The notes below the pieces were generated by a model. It saw only the letters and a list, made by a program, of their open reading frames with translations, had not been told where the DNA came from and searched no databases. DNA of 64,000 bases from Salminus brasiliensis (lineage: Eukaryota; Chordata; Actinopteri; Characiformes; Bryconidae): the NCBI RefSeq assembly GCF_030463535.1, contig NC_132888.1, forward strand, positions 3,776,480-3,840,479, given 5' to 3'. A program made the position numbers and the translations under genes. Positions within the stretch are counted from its first letter, which is position 1. Each line of letters starts with the position of its first letter. Shown piece after piece: positions 42,935 through 55,252 of this stretch.

Positions 42935-45900
42935 CTTATCATTGTAATATTATCTATAGCTCTTCGTACATTGATATTTTGAGGTTTTCCTACTTTCCAA
43001 CTTGTCAGAAACCTCTGAAGGTTTCTTAGCAGGAAGGATTTTTGACTTTTGCTGCTAAATACAACCTTTATTTTTATTTTTAGAGAATTTTAATTTTTTT
43101 TTTTCAATCTTATAGAACAGGTACTTGGACATGATGAGCAACATTCAAATGGTTCTCAGAGGCTAAATACTAAATATTTGTTAAAAGTGCACAGGACTAT
43201 TTTTGTACATTCATCTGCAGCAAAATAAATTTGATTTTATTGAAAATATTGATTGAACCTCTGACTGGTAGTGCGCTGACAGAACTTACCCATTAGTTTC
43301 CTAGCAGTTACAGAATGATCCATACTCTTAAGATGAATAACTCAATAATAAGTCTGCAGTTTAAAGGGTTAAAAGGTCCAGTTAAAAGCTGAAAAGCTCC
43401 CTTTGACCAGATTACAGGGAAGGCCCCAGAGGGTCAGCTGAAGGTAAAATTAGATCAGGCCAAATTGCACTGTCATTGACTTCATGACCTGGTCTTTCTC
43501 TGCGGTGTTCGTCGGCTTTGACCTCCACAATAATGGCAATAATCACCGAGCAGACAGGATGAGGAGAGAGCCGCAGGCACCGGGCTGACCATCTGCATCC
43601 TCATCAGCGCTTGGCATTCAGGAGATCCCTCACAGCACCAGGTGCACTGTTGGGGAGCAGTGAAGGAACCCACAACCAGACATGGAACGGTTCCTGGTTT
43701 TAATGATTGATACACAGTGGTGAGATTGATTGTACCAGGGCTGAAATCTGATTGGCTGAGATATGTATCACGGTTAATACACAGTAAACACATATAATCA
43801 TTGAACATCAACTACATTCTGTAATAATAATAATGAAATAATTATATTGTGCTGTTGCTTGGCAACCCGGGACAACTGTGAACAGCATTTTTTGACAGAC
43901 AAATTGTTTGTTATTGGACTTTTATTTAAAAAAAATATGAAATTATGAATGTACATAGCTGTATTTGTTCATACTGTACTTTGTTGACATTCAAAGCTGG
44001 ACCCTGGCCACATTCAGGGGTCTCCCCTGAAAATAAGCTTGATGCATTGAGGCAGGGTAATGCACTAGACTGGTAAGTGCATAAACACAACACAGGATTT
44101 TGAGAGAACACTGAAGACTCAGCGACTGTACAACATATATTTTTTGAGGCTGACCTGTATGCTAACACTATTACAGGCATTGTTGCATAGTCAATCATTT
44201 TTCACAATTTAATTGCTCTTATAAAAACCTGACAAAACCCATCTTCGTCTGTTTGACCTTATTCCCCTCATTGAATAAAGTGTAGTGCTGATTTCATCCA
44301 CTGGGCGGCAATGTTGTAAATTAAAATCATTGCCTGAAAGCTGAGAAAAAAGTGTGAGTGCTTAGCGGATATATCCTTTAAGCTACACGGACAGTTTATG
44401 TAAACAACTATAACACACTGAATTTCATGTTCTACAACCCCGTACCAATTGTAAATCTTTTGAATGGCATCAACGTGACGACAAAATGTATCTTTGTTAC
44501 CCTGAAAAGTGTGTGTGACCGTTCGGTTGAGATGCCCATTTAGGGAAAACGTCATAAGATGTTAATGCTAGATCAGCATAAACACGGCACAAGATCACAT
44601 AGACTAAATCATATGTGTGTTGTCTTCAGAGTGGCATATTTTCAAGCCAATGTCTCCTAAAAGAATAAGATATGAGCTAGTTATACTGAATTCTGCCATA
44701 GCCATCATAGCTGGGACTCATTGAAGGACACTGAATAGCTATTGCTATTGAATAGCTACATATATATATATATATATAGCTAGCTGTCTAGATAAGTAGC
44801 TAGCTATAAACAATATTGTTTAATCTGATAAATATAACATGATTGTAATGAGAGGGAACATATCCTGTTGCTTTACAGTGACTGTTCTGTGATATTTGTT
44901 AGTTGGTGCCTAACTGGGCAAGTCAACCAGCTGGTTGACCTGCGTATCCACTTCCCCAAAGGGTCATTAAACCCTAAAAAGTTGCTAAATGAGGATGCAG
45001 GAACAGAGCTTTACCAATAAATGATTGCTTGTGAATGTATTTCTGTTAAACTGTTAATACAGAGAAAGCACAGGTAATATTCCCATAAGAAAACACACAA
45101 ATAAAAGAAAACAGTTGCGACTAACACATCCAATCAAATCACCCACCTGCAAGACAACGTGTGGCGTCACTGCCATCTGAAAGACAACCTGAGAACATAA
45201 CAGTGGAAACACATGTACTAATGCAGAAATGTGTTCTAATCCCAAAGCGCTCCATTCATCCCATTAAAAGGAGGCCCTGTGAAGATCCGGGAGGATTCCC
45301 TGCAGGGATGTGGGGAGATTTCAGGGAATTAGATTGGCTCTCAGTGTCCGGAGGTGTGTTCTCAGCTGGAGCTCAGCTGGAGCTGCACTGAGTGGCCTGC
45401 GGGGCCACAGCCAGGCCCACTCGCTTCACTGCAGGGGGGGCCGCAAAGCACATAAGCAGCGCGAGCGAGAGGAAGGCTGAGAGCTAGAGAAAGCGAAGAT
45501 GAACGATGTGCACCTATACGATCTGTCAGAAGTTACAGCCTGTTTTCTTTGTCAGTTAAAATAAAGGAAGATTTAATTAATGAACAGAAAAACGTTTTTC
45601 TTTGCACAAAACTCAAAAACTGAAGGAACAATTGAACGACGCCTCAAAAACAAGCATGTTGGCCCCTAGCTGTAATGTGAGCACTTAAACCTTCCATGTG
45701 CTTAAGCCATCTTTAATCCAGAGGAGTTTAAATGTGTCTTTTTAAGAAGAAGTTCATTCATTTTTTAGAATTTCTGCATAATTCAGGGCTTGAGATGTAT
45801 CAGTCATTCATAGTGGGGTTTGGTGTAAAATGGGTTCATTCATACCCAGCCATCACCATGTCTTGAGGTGTCTGAGGACACACTTATGAGGACATCTAAA

Positions 45901-46465
45901 GACAACTTGAGGCATGTATTTAAGGCATAATAATTAATAATAATATTTTTTATTATTATTATTGCATGTAAATTACAGTTACATTTCGAAGACTATACAA
46001 TATTATATAATATATATATGTATATAATTGTGTAAGTCCACAAACAAACGGCATACAATCGATCATACAGAGGATCAGATACTCAAAATAATGAAGATGA
46101 CAATACAATTTTGTGACCAATTAAAAAGTGAAAATGATCTGAGCTGTATATTGGGATTTAGAGATGAACCATTTCAGTAGATTTAAATTTTAAATTGAGA
46201 CTTGTTGTGAATTAAATAAAGCAGTCTTTTAGTTTTGTGTAATTAGTGTAATTCTCAAAATGCTAATATTACATATAAATACCCACTTCTTATTTTATGT
46301 CACATGATGAACTATTTTTCACTTCTGTACCCCATACAGAGCACGCTGGTGACATCTTACATAAATAAAACTAGGTTGTGGCCAGAACTTAGTAAGGCAT
46401 AGGAAGACATGGACATGGAAACATGGGAATTCCTACAACTTACTTAGTTGTGCTGATTTATACTC
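42935..46465. other. Long gene-free stretch
   Basis: About 3.5 kb, mostly AT-rich. 43380-43640 is GC-balanced and unique and may be conserved non-coding DNA. 44755-44785 has a short TA run. 45250-45480 is GC-richer with CAGCTGGAGCT words. Frames of 60-109 codons exist on both strands, but none shows a known domain. Confidence 0.4.
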
Positions 46466-46682
46466 AGAGCTCTTCCAGCTTCAAGTACCGAAGTGGTGGA
46501 ACGAACTTCCTCTGGGTGTCCGAACAGCAGAGTCCAACACTCACTGTCTTCAAACCCAGACTGAAGACCCTCCTCTTCTGAGAGGACTTAGTGAGCAGAG
46601 TGTAGAGTGTGTAGAGTATTGTGTCTCCAGACTGACCTCTGTATTTAGGAGAGTCTAAGTTTAGAGGATTTCGGATTCTTGC
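46466..46682 (+). mobile_element. L2-like LINE fragment
   Basis: CTCTTCCAGCTTCAAGTACC, then AAGTGGTGGAACGAACTTCC and CCCAGACTGAAGACCCTCCT match the end of ORF2 of the 23.6 kb LINE. It runs directly into the next minisatellite. Confidence 0.83.
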
Positions 46683-48418
46683 AACTAAGTTGTGGTCCCA
46701 TCATAATTATCTCATTCCCATACCTTACTAAGTTGTGGTCCCATCATAATTATCTCATTCCCATACCTTACTAAGTTGTGGTCCCATCGTAATTATCTCA
46801 TTCCCATACCTTACTAAGTTGTGGTCCCATCATAATTATCTCATTCCCATACCTTCCTAAGTTGTGGTCCCATCCTAATTATCTCATTCCCATACCTTAC
46901 TAAGTTGTGGCCCCAACTTAATTATCTCATTCCCATACCTTACTAAGTTGTGGCCCCAACTTAATTATCTCATTCCCATACCTTACTAAGTTGTGGTCCC
47001 ATCCTAATTATCTCATTCCCATACCTTACTAAGTTGTGGCCCCAACTTAATTATCTCATTCCCATACCTTACTAAGTTGTGGCCCCAACTTAATTATCTC
47101 ATAACCTTACTAAGTTGTGGCCTCATCGTAATTATCTCATTCCCATACCTTACTAAGTTGTGGCCTCACTGTAATTATCTCATTCCCATACCTTACTAAG
47201 TTGTGGCCTCATCGTAATTATCTCATTCCCATACCTTACTAAGTTGTGGCCTCATCGTAATTATATCATTCCCATACCTTACTAAGTTGTGGCCTCATTG
47301 TAATTATCTCATTCCCATACCTTACTAAGTTGTGGCCCCAACTTAATTATCACATTTCCACACCTTACTTAGTTGTGGCCCCAACTTAATTATCACATTT
47401 CCACACCTTACTAAGTTGTGGTCCCAATTTAATTATCTCATAACCTTACTAAGTTGTGGCCTCGTCATAATTATCTCATTTCCACACCTTACTTAGTTGT
47501 GGCCCCAACTTAATTATCACATTTCCACACCTTACTAAGTTGTGGTCCCAATTTAATTATCTCATAACCTTACTAAGTTGTGGCCTCGTCATAATTATCT
47601 AATTCCCACGCCTTACTTAGTCATGACCTCATCATAATTATCTCATTCCACACCTTACTAAGTTGTGGTCCCAATTTAATTATCTCATGACCTTACTAAG
47701 TTGTGGCCACATCATAATTATCTCATTTCCACACCTTACTTAGTTGTGGCCCCAACTTAATTATCACATTTCCACACCTTACTAAGTTGTGGTCCCAATT
47801 TAATTATCTCATGACCTTACTAAGTTGTGGCCACATCATAATTATCTCATTTCCACACCTTACTTAGTTGTGGCCCCAACTTAATTATCACATTTCCACA
47901 CCTTACTAAGCTGTGGTCCCAATTTAATTATCTCATGACCTTACTAAGTTGTGGCCTCATCGTAATTATCTCATTCCCATACCTTACTAAGTTGTGGCCT
48001 CATTGTAATTATCTCATTCCCATACCTTACTAAGTTGTGGCCTCATCGTAATTATCTCATTCCCATACCTTACTAAGTTGTGGCCTCATTGTAATTATCT
48101 CATTCCCATACCTTACTAAGTTGTGGTCCCAATTTAATTATCTCATAACCTTGCTAAGTTGTGGCCACATCATAATTATCTCATTTCCACACCTTACTTA
48201 GTTGTGGCCCCAACTTAATTATCACATTTCCACACCTTACTAAGTTGTGGTCCCAATTTAATTATCTCATGACCTTACTAAGTTGTGGCCTCGTCATAAT
48301 TATCTAATTCCCACGCCTTACTTAGTCATGACCTCATCATAATTATCTCATTCCACACTATCTCATCATAATTATCTCATTCCACACTATCTCATCATAA
48401 TTATCTCATTCCACACTA
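46683..48418 (+). repeat. ~43 bp minisatellite
   Basis: About 40 units of the form CTTACTAAGTTGTGG plus CCCCAACTTAATTATCTCAT or TCCCATCATAATTATCTCAT. Three main unit types (TTCCCATACC, TTTCCACACC with ACTTAGTTG, and a shorter type lacking the CC-rich spacer) alternate in blocks. Stop codons are frequent, so no long frames arise. Confidence 0.95.
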
Positions 48419-48424
48419 AGTTTA

Positions 48425-49790
48425 CTTTATTTATTTTACTAATAAAACTTACTTTGTTCTGTGTTAAAAATGATGACTATTAAAAAGAAAATGAATAGTT
48501 CTAAATGATTTAAAAAGTGTATTATAATTAATAAGGCATTGTATTAGGGTGAAAAAGCCATGAAATCATCTTGAGAAATATTAGTCTTTGGTCTCAACTA
48601 AACCGTCTTAGACACAGTGATAGCTGATAGAGTATGTTGTAGGAAAACGTGCCTTCTCTCTTTTTACAGTGGTGGTGAATGGAAGTCAGGCTTCCCCTTG
48701 ACTACAACACAAATCTAGCCACTTTATTTACTGTCCAAATCCACCAGTGAACCTTCTGAGTGTCTTCTGAGTTGTAGATGATGGTAATACAGTAAAAACT
48801 GTACACTTTAAGTGCCTCTTTTCCATGAATGGGCTTAAAAAATATGTTTTAGGCCCAAATCTGCTCAAAACTGTCCCATCAATCCCAATGTCTCAGGATT
48901 CAGTTAGTGCATTCATAGCGTTTGGGTTGAAAAGCTTTCAGTAAGAGTTTTTAGAGGCATTACATTTTTCAGATGTCTCGTTCCTATATATATATAATTT
49001 CCTAAATGCCAAAAACAAAATGCACATTGCATTTAATACTAAGGCAGATGCTGAGATGTTGGGATACACCCAGACAATTGGCACACAGCTGATTTACAGT
49101 CTTTCCCAGAACTGAAAAAAGTCCAAATCTAATTCCAGAAGACTGTAGGTGGCCTGTGGACATTTTAATGGTGGTGAATCTAGGACAGTTTATTGACCTT
49201 TGTGGACTGTGCTCTAGTTATTTGTCCACAGACTAATCCCAGTCTTGGTCTAAAGTGCATGGGTCAGCGGTGATCCTCTGCTGAAAACCCTGAAACCCCT
49301 TTTTTTTCCCAGTCTGAAACCAGCCGTTGGGGTTTTATTGCGAAGCAGCTGAAGCATAGTGATGATATAATATTGATCCGCTGGTCCTTTCAGCTGGACT
49401 CAAAGTTGCATTCTGCAAGATTGAATCACTTTCTTCTTCTGAATTAGTTACTAACAGAACCTGCTCCATTCTGCTCGATGGGTCCTCATGGTAAAATTAA
49501 CTCAGAGGAGTTCACGGCCTGAGCCCCGGTTTATAGTCTCTCCTTTTTACAGCCTTTATAAACAAAACAAGCGTCTTCACCGCCACTGTAGAGTTTGTAT
49601 TTTTGTTGATTGGGAGAAGAGGCCGCTCAATTAGTACATCGCCACCAAACAGGTCAATACTGTCAGATGCATCACACGATTAGTGACCGAAAATGGGCCT
49701 GAGTGCCAGCAGTTCTATGGCAAGCTTTACTGCAGCACAACAGCACCCTCTACTGTACACTGGTGCTACACACAAGTGGAGTTTGCACGT
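48425..49790. other. Unique DNA, no gene seen
   Basis: Mostly AT-rich, non-repetitive sequence between two arrays, with no recognisable exon on either strand. Confidence 0.45.
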
Positions 49791-49795
49791 ACGTA

Positions 49796-50452
49796 CACTG
49801 GCCACTTTATTAGAAACACCTACCTTGTACTTCCACTCTCTGGCCACTTTATTAGAAACACCCAACTTGTGCTTCTACTCTCTGGCCACTTTATTAGAAA
49901 CACCCAACTTGTGTTTCCACTCTCTGGCCACTTTATTAGAAACACCCAACTTGTGCTTCTACTCTCTGGCCACTTTATTAGAAACACCCAACTTGTGTTT
50001 CCACTCACTGGCCACTTTATTAGAAACACCTACCTTGTCCTTCCACTCTCTGGCCACTTTATTAGAAACACCCAACTTGTGCTTCTACTCTCTGGCCACT
50101 TTATTAGAAACACCCAACTTGTGTTTCCACTCACTGGCCACTTTATTAGAAACACCTACCTTGTCCTTCCACTCTCTGGCCACTTTATTAGAAACACCCA
50201 ACTTGTGCTTCTACTCTCTGGCCACTTTATTAGAAACACCCATCTTGTACTTCCACTAACTGGCCACTTTATTATACACACTGACCTTGTGCTTACACTC
50301 ACTGGCCACTTTATTAGAAACACTGACCTTGTGCTTATAGTCACTGGCCACTTTATTAGAAACACTGACCTTGTGCTTATAGTCACTGGCCACTTTATTA
50401 GAAACACTGACCTTGTGCTTATAGTCACTGGCCACTTTATTAGAAACACACT
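49796..50452 (+). repeat. 42 bp minisatellite, array 3 (inverted)
   Basis: About 16 units of GGCCACTTTATTAGAAACAC plus CCAACTTGTG, CTACCTTGTC or TGACCTTGTG types. This is the 28.4-31.6 kb family on the opposite strand. The period of 42 keeps a 258-codon plus-strand frame open. Confidence 0.95.
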
Positions 50453-50772
50453 CCTGTAGAGAAGTACTGCCAATAGAATAATGCCAGCCGTGGGCTAGAG
50501 GGGTATAAAGCCCCCCAGCATTGAACAGCTGTGGAGCAGTGGAAGAACTATTGGTGGTGCTCCATCCAATACTTTTGGGATGAGTTGGGAAGGATGAGGT
50601 GTGGTGGTGAGGCTAATCCTGCGACATCCTGATTTCACTGATGCTCTGGATGCTGAATGCAATCAAATCCTCACAGCAATGCTCCTTCAAAATCCAGTAG
50701 AAAGCCTTCTTCCCTGCACGGTAGAGACAATTACATACTTACTGAATGAGCAGGTGTCCAAATACTTTTGCT
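50453..50772 (-). mobile_element. MITE family A, internally rearranged
   Basis: AGAAGTACTGCCAATAGAAT to the terminus GTGTCCAAATACTTTTG, minus strand, with deletions either side of GGGGTATAAAGCCCCCCAGC. It abuts the minisatellite without a gap. Confidence 0.85.
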
Positions 50773-50777
50773 CCTTC

Positions 50778-51055
50778 CGACCCAGTGTTTCTTCGGAAGT
50801 CAGGGGTATTAACAGGGAGTTTGTCCTCCTTTGCTGTAGTAACAGACTCTACTCTTCTGGGAAGGCTTTTTGCACTAGACGTTGGAACACTGCTGTGAGG
50901 ATTTGATTGAATTCAACCTCAAGAGTGTCGATACACTGCATTCTGCCGCTCAGCCTCATCCCAAAGGTGCCTTATGGAGCTCCATCACTCCAGAGAACCC
51001 AGCTCCACTGGGCTTTACACCCCTCTAGCTAACGTTTGGCATTGGGCTTGAGAAG
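50778..51055 (+). mobile_element. MITE family A, diverged fragment
   Basis: TGTTTCTTCGGAAGTCAGGG, CTGCTGTGAGGATTTGATTG and TTTACACCCCTCTAGCTAAC match the family in plus orientation at lower similarity. Confidence 0.65.
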
Positions 51056-51059
51056 GTTC

Positions 51060-52180
51060 CTTAAAGGAGGGCCACTGACGTTCTTTAGGGAACTTAAACT
51101 TGCCACATTTACTGTTCTGTTCATAAAGTGAAAGTCTCCTCGTGAGATAACACAGTTTCCCACATTAGCCCAAACACTTAAACCCGACCAAACTCCTCCC
51201 TATCACCCGACGACCGGCCCTCACCACAAATTAAACCTCGAATTAAAGCTCACACCATCTGCTTATCCTCTCCACGGCGCCTCTCCAAAGCCCATCCTGT
51301 GATATCTCCTTTCTGAGTTAACGTAATTAACGCGTCTATCTCCCACCTAAAACCATCCTCAGTCCTCCAGTTTAATTAAAACGGGCCGCCTTCGCTCGCC
51401 CCATTATTCACGAGTGTGTGCTTGCATGCTAAAAAGCCAGCCTCTCTCAGCTACGATGATGAATGAGGGTCAAGGCTCAATAACGGGGAGTCCGGTGCTG
51501 ATGCCAAGTGTGTACCTCAAGCCACCACAACACAACACACCAGCATACGTCTGCTTTCCTCAGTCATTTCCAATAAAATAATGAATAAATAAATAAATAA
51601 ATAAATAAAATACCCAAGAAAAATACAAGGGAGCATGATTAGCAGCGTTTAAGGCTATGAAGGGCTCTGGAAAAAAAATTAAAAGCGTGTAAAGACTCAT
51701 AAACTCATAAAACTAAAATTTTGATTAGACAGTTTTCTATGCTGCAAAAATTAAGGGCGTCTGAGAACGTGCCTTATGCTAAGCTGCTAATATTTCCATT
51801 TTCTCTGGTTCATCAGAGCGTCCAACATACTTTTCTAGCCAAGGGCTAATCAGCACCCATAAAGGATATCCCCGACTTCACCCGTCCTTATCGATTATTA
51901 ATGTTTACATCAATTAAAACATTATAATCAAAATTAAATAAGTACTTAATTCTCTCAAGGGTGCAGAATAGACCTTCATCAGGGTCAGAATAGCAGCGCT
52001 ATCGAACTTCCTCCTGCACGATTAACAGAGCAGAGCGCTCGCTAGTTTTCAGCCTCCCGTAGAAATCTCCACTGGGCTCCAGCAGCGCCAACTGGATTGC
52101 AGTTAGCAGGTCTGGAAGTCCCTCCAACATGGGCTAGAGAGGCTAGTTTGTCATGGCTGAAGCACGTCGTGCAAAAGTTC
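51060..52180. other. Mostly unique DNA; candidate conserved non-coding element
   Basis: 51180-51520 is complex and repeat-free (CAGTTTAATTAAAACGGGCC, then CCCATTATTCACGAGTGTGT). An (AAAT)n run lies at 51577-51610. No exon recognised. Confidence 0.35.
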
Positions 52181-52184
52181 TGGG

Positions 52185-52262
52185 CGTTGCCAGAATGGCA
52201 TCCCGAGCCATGCCGCTTTGCCATTAGCAGCAACTGGCCGTGTTCTCTCCGAGTGGGTAGAT
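52185..52262 (+). mobile_element. SINE fragment (second family)
   Basis: GAGCCATGCCGCTTTGCCAT and GGCCGTGTTCT match 54340-54385. It is followed at 52275 by CTACAAAGGGTTCTTTG, part of a dispersed GGTTCTT repeat. Confidence 0.55.
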
Positions 52263-52744
52263 GGCACTACAGGGGCTACAAAGGGTTCTTTGAATGATGC
52301 TGTAGAAGAACCATATTTTTTAGAACATTTCAGGTTCTTCACTATTTTGAAGGTTCTTCTGTCACATGTCTTCCAAAAACTGTTGAATATTACTTTGGTT
52401 AACGTGGGAAAACGCAGTGTGGTCTGATGGTGATGGTGAACCAGGAATGCAGATTTCCTGGAGATACCAATGGCCTAGAGGTTAAGGGTCAGAAGCTTCT
52501 GGGTCAGTCAGATATGGCCTGTTGTAACTGCCTAGATCGTGAGTAGTGGGGAAGGACTTGTGGAGAGACCGGGGAGAGACCGCGGAGCATCTCTTTAGGC
52601 TAACATACCGTCACCTCATCTCTGACTGGACCGACTAAAGACCAGCACCTACTGAGCTTCATTCAACCCAGCAAGTTTAACCCCTCCCACTCAGTCCATG
52701 TAAACATTAGCAACACATTGTACTGTTATGCTCCTCCTACTGGA

Positions 52745-52892
52745 GTAATTATGGGCCAATAGGTTCATAGAGTCCTATTCTTTTGGCAGTACTTCTCAAC
52801 AAGGACTAGACAACCAGTCTATGTGTGTGTTTGTGCATTCGCACATCCGTGTCAGCAAGGGGTGCAACTTAAAGTATCCAATACATTTTCAG
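52745..52892 (+). mobile_element. MITE family A, fragment
   Basis: GCCAATAGGTTCATAGAGTC to AGTACTTCTCAACAAGGACT and GGTGCAACTTAAAGTA, plus orientation; the distal end is missing. Confidence 0.75.
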
Positions 52893-52899
52893 TTCAGTC

Positions 52900-53300
52900 C
52901 ACCCCTCCGCTCGTTTAACCCGGGTTTAACCAAACTAAGGCTGAAATGGCCTGAAGTGTGTGTGTGTGTGTGAGTGTGTGTGTGTCCATCGCTGACCGCT
53001 GACGGCTTGTCGGGGGCTGGCTCGCTTCCGCACCAGATCGAAGAGCGATTTTATACAAGTAAATGCCACTACGTAGATGACATTTAAGCCGTGTTGTTTT
53101 GGAGGAACATGTCCGGGAAAAGGTCAAGCAAGGTGAATTTATCGCTGTGGGAGGACGGAGGTAAAGGGCAGCGAGGTGATTTTCATTAAGCTTTGTTAAT
53201 CATGATTTACAAAATGTAATTTTACATAAATCCCCCTGTAAGCTACAACCAACGGCTGTTTAGACGCGGCAGAGGCCGATACAGGGCTGGGTGAAATGCC
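52900..53300. other. Unique segment, candidate conserved non-coding element
   Basis: 52985-53230 is repeat-free and GC-balanced beside a (TG)n run; no recognisable exon. Confidence 0.35.
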
Positions 53301-53309
53301 AGGTGGGGG

Positions 53310-53725
53310 TTCTAATGTATTGGCACACCGGCTGATTCACTGTTTCCTCTGAAATCAAGGGTATTAAAAAGAGCTGATTCTGCTTTTGCTGGAGTGACAG
53401 TAATCTCTACCGTCCAGGATTTGATTGCATTTACTGACGAGAGCGTTAGTGAGGACCACCCACCGCCTCCAACTCCAACTCCAGCTCCAGCTCCAGCTCC
53501 AGCTCATCCCAAAAGTTCTGGATGGAGCTCCACCACCATCGTCATCATCATCATACCAGAGAACACAGTTCTTCCACTGCTCCATAGCTCCTCAATGCTG
53601 GGGGGCTTTATAGCTACCCCTCTAGCCCACAGCAGGCATTAGGCAGCATGGTGTCTAATGGGTGCAGCTTAAAGCAGAAGGAGAGTCACAAACAGTCCAC
53701 AAACATTTGGACATAGTGTGTTTAA
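53310..53725 (+). mobile_element. MITE family A, near-complete
   Basis: A degraded start (TCTAATGTATTGGCACACC), then GTTTCCTCTGAAATCAAGGG and TTCTTCCACTGCTCCATAGC to ACAAACATTTGGACATAGTG. It carries an internal CCAGCT/CTCCAA expansion (53468-53503) and a CATCAT run. Confidence 0.85.
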
Positions 53726-53764
53726 CCAATAAATGCATCCACCTTATTATTTTTTATCATATCT

Positions 53765-53832
53765 ATGATTCCAGAAGAAACAATGAAAGAATAAATGAGC
53801 AGGTGTCCCAATACTTTTGTCAATATAGTGTA
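53765..53832 (-). mobile_element. MITE family A, end fragment
   Basis: ATTCCAGAAGAAACAATG to CCCAATACTTTTGTCAATAT is a single minus-strand terminus. Confidence 0.75.
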
Positions 53833-54284
53833 GTTGGTGTGGCGACAAGCAGACTACCTAGTCAAATACGTACTTAAGTAATTAAGGCTTACATTAAATA
53901 CTACCCCAGATAAACTGGTTTCCACTGGACTGTTTAGACAGGAGAGTGACCGGCAGACTCTTTCTCCAGAAGAGCAAGAAGAGAGGACGTATCTCCAGAA
54001 GTGGGCCTTTAATGGTTAATCTGAGAATCACTGTGGCTGAGAAAAGGTAAAGGTTCACTTAAACACAAGGTTTCAAACATACAATTGATCCAGAACAGAG
54101 AACCTCCTGAGGGAAAATGTCAGGCCATCATTGTCCTGCAGTGGCTAACCAGTGAGGGATGATTTTACCCTCAGGGTCCAGTCTGGTCCTGGCTTTCCTT
54201 GATGAGCCAGATACGTATAACATCAGCCTTGGGCTCCACTCACACTCTTTAAATAAAGAAAAGGTGCAATGGGCTCAGAGTGAC

Positions 54285-54548
54285 TCAGAGATTTAATGCA
54301 CTACCACTACGGCCTCGGGGGAGGTCGCGAGTTCGAATCCTGAGCCATGCCGCTTTGCCATTAGCCACAATTGGCCGTGTTCTTCGTGTTCGTGTTTACA
54401 GTTTGTAAAGAGGAGGTGGCTGGCTTCTACTGTACCGGAGAAGACGTGGGTTAAGTCCTTAAGGAGCACTGTTAGTGAGTGCTAGGGGGAGCAACGAACC
54501 GGTAGGTGAATTGGCAGAACCAGATTGGGAGAAAAATAACCAAATAAA
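54285..54548 (+). mobile_element. tRNA-derived SINE (second family)
   Basis: B box GCGAGTTCGAATCCTGAGC follows a degraded A box region. The body has GCCATTAGCCACAATTGGCC and GGAGGTGGCTGGCTTCTACT; the tail GGCAGAACCAGATTGGGAGA ends in AATAACCAAATAAAAG. It differs in body and tail from the SINE at 9.8 kb. Confidence 0.78.
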
Positions 54549-54629
54549 AGGGCTACAAAGGGTTCTATTTAAAGAACACACATTTTGCCCCTCCGACTAT
54601 AAAGCTGTATACTGAGACACAATACTTGG

Positions 54630-55160
54630 GCAGGGCTTGCAGAGGACTTGGGGGAGAACTTGGGGGAGAACTTGGGGGAGAACTTGGGGGAGGACTTGGG
54701 GGAGGACTTGGGGGAGGACTTGGGGGAGGACTTGGGGGAGGACTTGGGGGAGGACTTGGGGAGGTCGGGGGAGAACTTGGGAAGGCCGGGGGAGAACTTG
54801 GGAAGGCCGGGGGAGAACTTGGGGAGGCTGGGGGAGAATTTGGGGAGGCCGGGGAGAGCTTGGAGAGCCTGGGAAGAGCTTGGAGAGACCGGGGAGAGCC
54901 TGGGGAGAGCCTGGGAGAGCCTGGGGAGAGCCTGGGGAGAGCTTGGAGAGACCGGGGAGAGCCTGGGGAGAGCCTGGGGAGAGCCTGGGGAGAGCTTGGA
55001 GAGAGCTTGGAGAGACCAGAGAGAGCTTGGAGAGAGCTTGGAGAGACCAGAAAGAGCTTGGAGAGCCTTGGGGAGACCTTGGAGAGACCAGAAAGAGCTT
55101 GGAGAGCCTGGGGAGAGCTTGGAGAGACTGGGGAGAGCCTGGGGAGAGCTTGGAGAGTGG
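54630..55160 (+). repeat. G-rich minisatellite (GGGGGAGAACTTG and GAGAGCCTGGG types)
   Basis: First ~12 units of 15 bp (ACTTGGGGGAGGACTTGGGG style), then ~9 longer units with AGGCCGGGGGAGA, then ~25 units of 12-15 bp such as GAGAGCCTGGGGA and GAGAGCTTGGAGA. Runs of four to six G recur every ~15 bp, so G-quadruplex formation on this strand is likely. Frames of ~190-230 codons in all phases are artefacts. It lies within 100 bp of the stop codon of rwdd3, downstream of the gene. Confidence 0.95.
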
Positions 55161-55199
55161 TTCTTCTGTGGCATCACTCCAAGAACCATTTGTAGCACC

Positions 55200-55205
55200 T
55201 TTATT
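55200..55205 (-). terminator. rwdd3: Candidate polyadenylation signal of rwdd3
   Basis: AATAAA on the minus strand, about 48 nt after the rwdd3 stop codon. It lies in the edge of the GGTTCTT-type repeat (TTTGTAGCACC boundary), so the signal may have been supplied by that repeat. Use of this site is inference. Confidence 0.5.
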
Positions 55206-55252
55206 GTTTAGAATTCAGTACCAGTGGACAGGAGAACCAGATAAGAGTCTAT

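Larger units (their letters stand above)
54550..55210. mobile_element. GGTTCTT-type element expanded by a minisatellite
   Basis: The left edge GGGCTACAAAGGGTTCTATT and the right edge GGTTCTTCTGTGGCATCACT plus AAGAACCATTTGTAGCACCT are the two sides of a dispersed repeat seen in shorter form near 14.38, 33.97 and 52.28 kb. Its interior here has been replaced or expanded by a G-rich array. Confidence 0.6.

Noticed and set aside
46683-48418. CRISPR array
   Set aside because: Units are contiguous with no unique spacers, and the genome is a vertebrate.
49683-50459. 258-codon plus-strand frame
   Set aside because: Read-through of the inverted 42 bp minisatellite.
51000-55250. Additional rwdd3 exons downstream of the stop
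   Set aside because: The four exons at 55253-58917 already give a full-length protein with a stop in the expected place.
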